64,000 bases of DNA from Sesamum alatum (taxonomy: Eukaryota > Streptophyta > Magnoliopsida > Lamiales > Pedaliaceae), in NCBI GenBank assembly GCA_034509735.1, contig JACGWO010000006.1, forward strand, positions 5,471,001-5,535,000, read 5' to 3'. The notes under the pieces are model-generated. The model was not told the DNA's origin, searched no databases, and saw nothing but the letters and a program-made list of their open reading frames with translations. This document shows positions 34,886 to 44,646 of this stretch, one piece after another. A program made the position numbers and the translations under genes. Numbering within the stretch: position 1 is the first letter of the stretch; every line of letters begins with the position of its first letter.

Positions 34886-35432
34886 AGAAACGCACAGCTA
34901 CGACTGCTTCTGGTATCTGCCTTCAAAATTTTCCTGGAATTTTTCCGTATTTGGAAATATGCAAAAGCTTCTTCCTCCAATTTAACGTTCGTCTTACAAT
35001 TCTTGAATCACCTAAGAACTTAACCTGGAAGAGCAGGAGTGATTATTGTCGTTTCCACCGGATACCAACCAATGCTTGTTTCCACCCTTAGCAATAATGT
35101 AATATCTAACGTAGGGAATCTCTCTCGTATAGAACTTTTCTTTTTGACAAGCGACAGAGAAACAGCTGAGAGTTCAATGTAGGAAATTACCAGTTATTTA
35201 AGCAGTCTCTGTTTTGTTCTTGTTTAGCATCCTCCTATACATGGATAACTTGATTTTAAGTAAATTTGTGCATTTATTTGCTGATGACAATATGGTGATG
35301 GAGAATGTGAAACTACTGTTTTCACAAGCTGAGAGTTGAATGTTGGATATTGTCAGGTATATCTTCACTCTTATAAGAGTAGTTTGGTTAAAAAAAATTG
35401 TTTAATTTGTAATAGATCAATAATAATTGGGT
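34886..35432. other. 3' UTR of the PDI-like gene and spacer
   Basis: Moderate composition to about 35250 suits a 3' UTR; possible polyadenylation words lie near 35090-35100 (AATAATGTAATATC). No other feature. Confidence 0.4.
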
Positions 35433-35620
35433 TAAATATAAATTTTTATTCAAATTCTTTTTTTGCTAATATGAGAAAATTTGGTGAATTTTGACTCGTG
35501 GAGAGATTTATTTGTTAGATGGAAACAAATAGCAAAAGAGTATAATGTAATTTTTCAAATTATAGGGGATTTATATGTAATTACAACAAATTTTATAGGA
35601 GAACAGTGTAATTATCCCTA
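35433..35620. mobile_element. Diverged copy of the 20681 MITE family
   Basis: Its right part matches the right arm of 20681-21193 (TTATTTGTTAGATGGAAACA, then GTAATTTTTCAAATTATAGG and GTGTAATTATCCC at the end); the left start GGGTTAAATATAAATTT is inverted to it. Shortened to about 190 bp. Confidence 0.5.
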
Positions 35621-36079
35621 CAATATCTGAAACAAAATGACAAGCTAGATAGGTGCACAACTGATATTTCAATCCAGAAATAACCACTTGAGTGTGACAA
35701 TCAAATGATAGGAAGAGCTTATATGTATATGTAGTAGCTTAAACTTATAAACATTCATGGATTTCATTGATTTCTTCTTTGAAAAGGCAAGCAAGCACTT
35801 CAATAGGATAACATTTAAAGCCATCCCTTGTTTGTTTCTTCTTTTTTACCCTTAATAATGGATGAAACTTGGAATAATCGATACGGTAAAATGGATAATT
35901 TTTCTCTGTATTTTGCATAATTAAAGAAAAATATCAATTTTATACTAATATAAAACTAAGAGATATTTTCACTTATAAACAACGGTTTATGGCACCGTTA
36001 TGCAATTTTTTCTTGTTTCAGTATACCTTTAAGTTAGTCTTCTTCTCTCTCTCTTTTTTAAATGTGACTATCTGTTATG
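35621..36079. other. Spacer
   Basis: No gene or defined element. Confidence 0.4.
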
Positions 36080-36463
36080 ATAGGCCGTCCCCGCGTGTAT
36101 ATAATAAATATTCTTTTACGCTTTAAAATATATTATTATTATAAACAAGAGCAAAATATAAATCATTACATCACATTAAAAAAAATAAAAGAAAGAAAAA
36201 AAATTAATTTATCAATTAGTGAAACTTTAGAAGTTAAATAAGTTGGTTATATTATCGGTTGAAGGGCATTTTTGACCTCACAAAATATAGTGCAGCGGTG
36301 TAATTAACCGTCGTTTGTGAGTGTGAATGAGGTTTTCTTTATATAATAGTATAGATGTATTAGTTTGTATATTTTATTCTTATATATAATAATATATTTT
36401 AAAATATGAAAGATTATTTTTTATATGCACGAGCAGATGCGACGTGCAACAACGATTAGTATT
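36080..36463 (-). mobile_element. Helitron remnants, inverted copy plus 3' end
   Basis: On the minus strand a copy starts at 36355 with TCTATACTATTATATAAAG and ends near 36080 with GGGGACGGCCTAT, where CTAT stands in place of CTAG. Directly beside it, 36356-36463 on the plus strand matches the last 100 bp of the Helitron at 30209 and ends GACGTGCAACAACGATTAG. The two look like fragments of different copies put together head to head. Confidence 0.45.
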
Positions 36464-36705
36464 AAAAATATAATTTAGATATTTTATTGTAATTTACTAA
36501 AATCAACATAAAGCCCTATTTTCATTATAAATTAACGACAGGTGAACATCACCCGCCCTAGTTTGAAGGGAGCTAATACATTATTCAAATTTTAGTCCCT
36601 TCTTTTCGTTTTTTATTTTTTATTTTTTTGTTTTTCAAATCGTTCTTCCTTCCCACTGGCCACGCAACAGCCATCACCGTCATCCAAATTGGGTAATTTT
36701 ACAAT
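36464..36705. other. Spacer
   Basis: No feature seen; a slightly GC-richer patch at 36640-36690 has no domain. Confidence 0.35.
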
Positions 36706-37712
36706 TAGGCCTGTCGATGGGCGGGTATTACCTTATTCGGATCCGAAACTCGATAAATACCCATAGTTGTTACTTATGTATTTTACTCGAACCATACCCA
36801 TAGAATACTCATTGGATCTTACCCATTTTATACTCATACTAATTGGGTCCATAATGGGTCTTACCCATTGCGTCTTACACATTAAAATGAATAAACTAAT
36901 TATACATGTTTCGTTGTAAGTGATATCACAGAAACATATTACTAAAGTTTATTAAATATATTTCATGAACTTATTGTCAATAAATCAAATTAAAGGTTAT
37001 TTGAATTTTTAACATGTGTAGAATATCGTTGAAATATATATAACGATATTGACTTTGTTCAAATAATGAATCATATTAACCAATTACACATCGACATATA
37101 TTCGATATAGGAACGTAAATTAAATAACCAACGGAAAAAAATGTATAAAAATTATATTTTAACTTTAGAATGATAGTTTTATTGATTTGAAAATCCGTTC
37201 AACTTTCATTTCATGAGTTTTTTACAATTCAAATTTGAACAAATTTTATTAGTACCATATATTAGTTTAACTTGACTTATCACTTTACATTCAAATTAAT
37301 TTTATCAAAAAATTAATTCGCAGTTGTCACTACGAAAATAAAGATGAAAAACTCTGGCAATTTTTTTTTTCAAAATATCAATACGTAAAAGTAAAAAAAA
37401 AAGAACTATGTACAAAAATTAAGAGTTTTAGATGACAAGTAAAATCGACTTGATTAATCTATTAAAAATTTACAAGTTCACTAATTATAAGTTTAACAGA
37501 TATTTATGAATTTTTATAGTATTAGATTTTACTCATTCAAGACCCATACCCGTGGATATTTTTGGGTCTAGACCTTACCCATATCCAAAATACATATTAC
37601 AATGGGTATGGGTCCGGATCCGGTCTAATATAAAAATAATGGGTTCGGATCCAGATCTATTATAAAAGTAATGGGTCTGGATCCGAGTAATCCCCGTCCA
37701 TTGACAGGTCTT
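36706..37712. mobile_element. hAT-like non-autonomous element
   Basis: Starts TAGGCCTGTCGATGGGCGGG and ends, inverted, AAGACCTGTCAATGGACGGGG; both arms continue with repeats of GATCCGAA and GGGTATGGG-like words in inverted order (36740-36880; 37540-37700). Such TAGGCCTGTCAATGG ends are typical of plant hAT MITEs. A possible 8-bp duplication (TTTACAAT / TTTAGATT) is only 6 of 8. The centre is AT-rich with no coding sequence. About 1 kb. Confidence 0.6.
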
Positions 37713-39147
37713 TTAGATTGCAATGAAATATATATATATATATATATAATTTAGTTTATCTAATAATGATATGTATACATCTAGTTTATATATGTACTTA
37801 TATGAATATATATTAATCATTATAAGTATAAACACATAAATTTAAAGTATTTTAAACCATGGACAATTGATCTTAGAAATTTGTGATCCAATGGTTGATA
37901 TCATGTTCCTTACGTGTTTGTTATATTATTTTATAATTATATATATAAGCATAAAATTAGCTTTAAAATTTTAATAATTGCTCATATCTCTCATTAATCC
38001 ACTAAAAATTTAGTGGTTACCAAAAATAGAAAAATAAATAATGGGTAAGGGGCACAACAAACCATTTTTTTTTATGGGACAACAAACCATTTGTTCAAAC
38101 AGTTAAACGGTGCTTATTGACGGAATGGGCATTTATGCAATAATTCATAAACCACAGTGGAATGTTTAGACTATTTTCTTAATATAAGAGGCAATTTTTG
38201 CAATTTCTAAAAAATAAATATAAATTTTTTTGCATTTCCCCTTAATGGATAGGTAATAATCCCACTTCAAGAATTATAAATTTTTTTGGTTTAAGCGGGT
38301 AGGGTTTTACTCTATTCATATCCAAAAAATAATTTTTAAATCCATAGTCATACCCTATCAAATGAGTAGAAGATCCACCCTATCTTTACCTTAGACTCAT
38401 TAAATTAAAGGGATAATTATATTTACACCCTCTCAGCTATTGTCCTTTTTAACAAAGTACTGCTACCTTTTGGGCAGAGAGGGTTTGACTTCAATGTATA
38501 TTTTGAATTTGAAAAAATTCGTTTTTCGAAACATTTTTTTAAAGAAATAAAAAAAAAATGAATGTGTAAGATCCAAACTCTCTGATTTTTATGGTATCAT
38601 TTACTTAAGACCCAATGGGTATTCTATGGGGTAGAATATGAAAAAATCAGTACGAGTATTGATTGAATATGAATCTAAAACAAATCATACCCACCTATTG
38701 ATGAGCCTATTTCATTGAATTTGAAATGTTTACCAGGACTAATTGAGTTTAATTGAGTTTAATTGAGGTTAATTGAGTTATCAACCAGTTGCAGAATTAA
38801 TCCCGCATTGTGAACGTTCTATAATTAATTTCAAGTTGTTTTATCATACGTTTAATCAGACTTATCCTATCACCATTTTAATCGAATATTCAAAGTAAAC
38901 AGAAAATAATTAAATAATCGATACATGCACTTTTTCTTAAAAGTAAATAGTGTGTGATAATCATCCATACAATTAATACCCCAACACGAGGAATGCAACA
39001 TGAATTTGGCTTATTATCAGCTTTTTGAAAATACTCTTATCTTTTAAAGTACAGACTTCATCTGTACCGTTTATCATCTTTTCTCATTCAGTGATTTTAA
39101 ATATTTCAGTGTGTTGCACTTGATACATATGAAATTAATGGACGTAT
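37713..39147. other. AT-rich spacer with one MITE-like arm
   Basis: Contains a TA microsatellite at its start (37729-37749) and, at 38403-38480, an unpaired arm of MITE style (GGGATAATTATATTTACACC). Words such as ACCCAATGGGTATTC near 38610 and 38280-38390 recall the hAT-like arms at 36706. A short tandem of TTGAGTTTAA lies at 38740-38775. No gene. Confidence 0.4.
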
Positions 39148-39974
39148 AATATTAATGGGTTAAATACAGTTACCATCCCTTAAGTATCCTTCCTACATCA
39201 ATTACCCCCTAAAGTATTAAAATCTTCAAAAAACCCTTTGACCTTCTAACATCTTTAATTTTGAAGTTCAAAAAGTCCATTTTACCCTTACTAAAAATTG
39301 ATTTATGAAAAAAAAAATTAAAGGGATTTTTAAAACACCAAAACCACTCTTTTTTTTTTTTTAAAAGTTTTATCTAATTCTATTTTCACTTGTTCATCGA
39401 GCTTCTTTTATTTTTATAATTCTAAAGTATTTGAAGCTCATTTTATTTTAGTTTCACTTTGTCAAACCAAGTTAAAAATAAATTTATACATTCATATAAT
39501 TTCCACATTTATATAATTACCATATATATAAATATATATTAATTGTATATTTTCTTATTAGTTCATGATCAGCTCTTTCGATTTTATTAATTGTATATTT
39601 TTTTAAGTAAAATATAATAAATATATATATATATATGCATGTATAAATTTATTTTTATTTAGTTTGAAAAACAAGGAAAACTAAAATAAAATGAGTTTCA
39701 AGTACTTTAGGATTACGAAAATTAAAAGAGCTCGATGAACAAGTGAAACTAGAATTAGACAAAATTTTGAAAAAGAGTGATTTTGGTATTTTTAAAAATT
39801 TCTTTAATTTTTTTCAAAAAGCAATTTTTAGTAAGGATAAAATGCACCTTTTGAACTTAAAAATGAAATGAGTTAGAAGGCCAGGGTTTTTTTTGAAGGT
39901 TTTAATACTTTAGGGGGTAATTGATGTGGGGTGAATACTTCAGGTGTGGTAACTGTACTTAACCCAATATTAAT
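39148..39974. mobile_element. Foldback element with 9-bp target duplication
   Basis: Element 39157-39965 (809 bp), flanked by exact 9-bp copies AATATTAAT. Ends GGGTTAAATACAGTTACC and, inverted, GGGTTAAGTACAGTTACC. Complementarity extends about 320 bp into each arm, including CTTGTTCATCGAGCTTCTTT facing AAAGAGCTCGATGAACAAG, leaving an AT-rich loop of about 150 bp. No coding sequence; a transcript would be a long near-perfect hairpin. Confidence 0.85.
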
Positions 39975-40302
39975 CCATCGGTGTATGTGGCATACTCATT
40001 AATTTTAAATTTTAAAAGATAATATTACTTTAAAATATACATATTAGAATAAATATAAAATATCAAAAAATAGAAGAAACTATTAGAATAAGAGTGAGAA
40101 ATAGAAGAAATGCGTAAGATAGAGAAAAATCACAATTAATTAGCTAATTAAAAAATAAACAAAAAAACGACAGGTCGAAAAATCAAGACATCAAAATGGT
40201 GTTCTTCAATTATATACATGTATAGATATTTAATATATATATATATATATATTATATTAAGTATGGTATAAATTAAAATTATGAAAAGAAAGTATAATAT
40301 AA
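39975..40302. other. AT-rich spacer
   Basis: Contains a TA microsatellite at about 40230-40252. No gene. Confidence 0.4.
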
Positions 40303-41343
40303 CATACAACCAGTGTTTTCAAATTCGGACCGGACTGGCCGGTTCGACCGGTCTGATCGGGAACCGGCCAATGGTCCGATCCGGTTCAGGGGATAAAAAC
40401 CACATCAGTCAAACCCGGTGCGAATCGATCAAACCTGGTCAAAACCGGCCGAAACCGGTTCGCCCAATAGTCGGTCAACCCGATTTTATTCCTTTTTTTT
40501 TAAAAAAAAAAACTATGGTTTAATATTTCACTATTCAAACATATATTTCACTAAAAAATAATATAATAAAATACACAAAGAGAAAAAATAAATGCCAAAA
40601 AAATATATTGACAAGTGTTTCATGGACAATTACTCAAACAAACTATCACATATTAATTTATAGGCTCAATGTGGGACATTAGAAAATGCTTAAATTATGA
40701 GGAAATGCCCAAGCTTTGCTCATATTTTTTCAATGTGGGTGAGACATATTTATAGGCTCAATTGTTTGAGCTTGCCTTGTCTTTTGTCAATGTGAGACAT
40801 GATAAAATGCTTAAATTATGATAAAGTGCTCAAGCTTTGCCTATACTTTTTCAATGTGGGAGAGAAAATAAACCAATTTTTTTTCTTCGTCTATTTCTTT
40901 CTCCTTTTCTCCATGTTTTTTCAATCTATTTAGACTTTTTTGTTAAAAAAAAAAATATGAAGACAACAATTGTTAAAATTTTGTTATAAATTTTATTTAT
41001 TTTATCAATTAATATATAATATATTTGGGGTTTAAAATTTTAAATTCTTGTTAGTTCGAATCTTGATTTAATTTGTTTCCTTCAAGAGGTTTGTTGATTT
41101 TTTATTGTTAAATTATTATAGATTGTATTTATTTATAAATTGTACTGATTTTATTAAATGTTGTTATAAATTATTTTTATGTAATATATTGATATATAAT
41201 GTATAGATATATTACATATATATATGTATATAATAAAGTCCGGGTCAACCAATTTTTTTAATCCGATTCGACCAATCAAACTAGTGACCCAGTAACTTGA
41301 CCGATTCTATCCCCAATCTAATTTTAAAAACATTGCATACAAC
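40303..41343. mobile_element. hAT-type element with exact 8-bp target duplication
   Basis: Element 40311-41335 (1025 bp) has exact 8-bp flanks CATACAAC (40303-40310 and 41336-41343), the hAT signature. Ends CAGTGTTTTCAAA and, inverted, CAATGTTTTTAAAA. Subterminal DNA is rich in ACCGG/CCGGTT words on the left (GGCCGGTTCGACCGGTC near 40337), mirrored by weaker TCGGTC words on the right (41240-41310). A direct repeat containing GCTCAAGCTTTGC lies in the middle (about 40640-40870). No transposase: non-autonomous. Confidence 0.85.
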
Positions 41344-41743
41344 ACCAAAAATTTTAGATAAATAACTTGAGAGTAAAATTTCATATCTTATCCTCTATCC
41401 ACCCAATAATTGCAGCTTATATTATGAGATTAATTAAAAAATTTAGAATCACGAGATTGGTAGTCAGAAAAGGCAGACAGAGGCATAAGCGCTGTCATTG
41501 TCGACAAAGCGTGACATGAATAGCAACTTTAGTTGAGGACACAGTAAATAAGAGGGGGGATGGGTAAACTCGTGTTTCCGCCACCCATGCCAAATCTGCG
41601 TCGCCCACTTGTCTCAATCTCCTGCCTCCATTCACGTGAACCACTATACGCCCAACTCATCATCCATTTAAACCCCCTCATGAAGAAACTTACTATTTTT
41701 TCCCTTTTTTTTTTTTTTGTTTCCTTATGTGTAAAAAATACAT
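41344..41743. other. Spacer
   Basis: No gene supported. A short open frame at 41560-41745 in GC-richer DNA has no recognisable domain. Confidence 0.35.
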
Positions 41744-42085
41744 AGGGCTGAAAAAATAAAAAGATATTTGGTACTCGATTGAAATTGATCGATAAAAATT
41801 CGTTTGAACTCGATTTGTTAAACTTAACAAATCAAGTTTGAACAAAAAAATTTGTACCCCTTTTGAGCTTGGTCCGAGCTCGATTTTATTAATGCAGAAA
41901 TAATAAAATATACTCAAAAAATATCAAATTATTCGAGCTCGACTCGTGTTTGTTTCAATTAAACCTCGTTTGAGCTCGATTAGAACAATAGTCAAATCAA
42001 ACTCAAACACAATTCTTTAAGCTCGATAATAATTCAAAAGCTTGAATAATAATATATTCGGTTCAACTCGAATTATTTGCATCCC
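41744..42085. repeat. Dispersed repeat, copy 1
   Basis: Shares long stretches with 59060-59360: GATAAAAATTCGT near the start, then ATAATAAAATATA, ATATTATTCGAGCTCGAC-like and TCGTTTGAGCTCGATT words in the same order, and ends with GATTCG/TTCGACTCGA wording. Class unknown; rich in GAGCTCGA palindromes. Confidence 0.6.
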
Positions 42086-42915
42086 AAAAAATGCACGCAA
42101 CCTCAATATTATTTTATTTATACACACGACATGCAGTAAATAATTCTTTAATTTTTTGAATTAAGCTTAAGAATGAGGTTAGTTTTGAATTACCTACAAT
42201 TTGTAGTAGTATAATCAATTATGAAAGTGTGAACCTAAACGCTACAATCACTTTTTTGTTAAATAAAATTATCCCAGAATCAATTTTCTCAAATTTGTTA
42301 TCTTATAATCAATTATGCAACCGTCAGACCAAATTGGACTATAGTATGCTATACTTCCATTTGCTATGCCTTAGTGGTTAAAGTCGAACATTGCTACACC
42401 CAAATATGAATTTGAATCATTTGTTAAGGTGTTCGGTAAGGATAAATTACGGTATGCTTCTTGATTATGTGTTGATCTCGCGTGCTTGAATCAAATCTAA
42501 GTTCTCCAATTCTAGATCAACTATATATAAGAGCCTCATATGATTGAATCTTGAGTTTTTATGACAGTAAGTCACATAATATATATTTATATACTAATTT
42601 TTATGTGATTAGATTTTAATTTTGACAATAATAAGTCAATTGTAGGGATTTTTCGAGATATCACACAAGACACAAGTGTAATTTTCCATGCGATTTTGTG
42701 GGGTGCTACCCTAATTTTTTCATTTGCTATATTGATATTGTGCTACATTTTATTTAGATAATTTTAAGTTCAAAGGATTTCAAATGCTTCACCTGTAAAT
42801 TTGAACTACATATTGATTGTAAAAAATTTTTAATACGAAGTTATTGAAAATTATTTTTTTAAGTTTAAATTCATCAATCCGAACGTAGTCTTGAACAACC
42901 TCTCTTAAACACCAT
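42086..42915. other. AT-rich spacer
   Basis: No gene or element ends identified. Confidence 0.4.
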
Positions 42916-43441
42916 TAGGGATGACAATGAGTCCAAGTTGGACCTGACCCGCCCCGATTGCGGCAGGTTCTGATGCCTTAAGCGGGTCTTGGGATGGATC
43001 TCAAATTTTAGTGGTTTGGACCCAAACTCGCCCTGATTATCATTATATTTATATCATAATTATATATAAAACATAATTGCACAAATATAAAAGTCATGTA
43101 TAATTTAATTATACTTACATATAATACATAAAATCAATACTATTATAAATTAAAATAATGATATAAATATTTTAATATTTATATAAGTAACACATATTCT
43201 AAATTTGATATTCTATAACTACAACATGCTCATCTAAATTTACGAAAAAAATTAACCTGCCAATAATTATATTATCTCATATTTATAAAATTACGATAAG
43301 TGAAAGAAAATATATTTTTAATATTTTAAAAACATTAATCGAATCCACCAAATCCAACCCAACATGTCCTGTGTCCAAGACGAATCCAAATCCAAAATTC
43401 CCCAATCGAGTTTCGCCAAACCCACCTCGTTGTCATCCAAA
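42916..43441. mobile_element. hAT-like MITE (probable)
   Basis: Starts TAGGGATGACAATGAGTCC and ends, inverted, TTTGGATGACAACGAGGTGG, with CCAAACCC/GGGTTTGG-type words in both arms and an AT-rich centre. The ends match the plant hAT MITE pattern, but no 8-bp duplication is obvious. Confidence 0.45.
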
Positions 43442-43712
43442 TAACGCTTCATAGTGCCTACAAGGCATTACTTGTACAAACCCAAGCCATGAAGTGAAGC
43501 AAAGGCTGTGGGCTCCACTAAGACATATCACCATATGTGTACTATGCTCTTCACAGAGTAGTACCAAATCAAATGCCAACAAGCAGGGTCATTTTCGTCA
43601 TTTTACACACCATTTGTATATATATGTCGTAGAATTGAAACAAGTCATACATCCATTTGTATTTTGCTCCTAAATTTTACCTCCATTCTTATGCCATCAT
43701 TTTCAACGTCAC

Positions 43713-43736
43713 AATGAGAGAGAGAGAGAGAGAGCA
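43713..43736 (+). repeat. GA microsatellite in 5' leader
   Basis: A run of about ten GA units, about 60 bp before the donor of the presumed leader intron of the PHD-RING gene. GA runs are frequent in plant core promoters and leaders. Confidence 0.7.
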
Positions 43737-44646
43737 GTGATTTTCTAAGAAGAATTATTATTGGGTTTTGCTGATTCTGCTTTCTTCTCTTCTCACGCAG
43801 GTACCGAATTTCAAACCCCCCTCTCTTTTCTCTCTCTACAACTTGGAAAAAGCTCGCCTGTTGATTTTCTTTTTCTTCTTTTTTTTTGGAAGTTTTGTGT
43901 TTGATTGTATTGGATGTTTGCTTATCATGGGAATTATTGTCGTCTCTGTGTGTTTCATGAAGAATTCTAATTGTATATTCTGTGGACTTATGCGTTTTGC
44001 TTTTTCTAGATTGTTCTGCTGTTTGAGTTTTGGTTAGGAATTTGCTCTGTTGCTTAAGGTTTGAACTGTAGTGTTGCGAGTCATTTTTGATCTGAGGTTT
44101 CTATTGGGATTATCATTTTCTAGGTGAATCAGATTGATGATCGGTGGTTTTGATTTTTTTTTTTCCTTTTTTAGTTAGGAAGTAGCTTGCGATGAACATT
44201 TTTGGGCTTATTTTGGTTATTGTGTTTTTAATGATTTAGCTTATTTGATTGTGCGTAATCTAGAAGTGATGAATGGATTAACAATCTTGATTTTATGGGT
44301 CGAGATATTGAAAGGATTAGCTGAAGGGAATGCTTTGATCTTGCAATTTATTGAAAATCAATTGGATGCCATCTTGTGTTGTACTTTATATGGAAATGAG
44401 TTATTGAGTTGTTTCTTTGGTCTTGCTAATTATGCAATTACAAAGGCTTAAATGAGAAATGAGTAAATTTTTAGTAATTTGGATGTATATGTAGAGAGTT
44501 CAGGAAAGAAAGAAATAAAAATATGGATTTCTGGTTGTTTATGCCTTGATTTGACTTCATAGGGTTTCATTTTGTGAGTTGCAACCAATTGATTGTTATA
44601 TGTTTTCATTTCTAATCATTTCTTTTGGATTCTGTTGCAACGGCAG

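Noticed and set aside
41560..41745. Small secreted-type peptide gene
   Set aside because: Short frame with a hydrophobic end created by a T-run; no family match.
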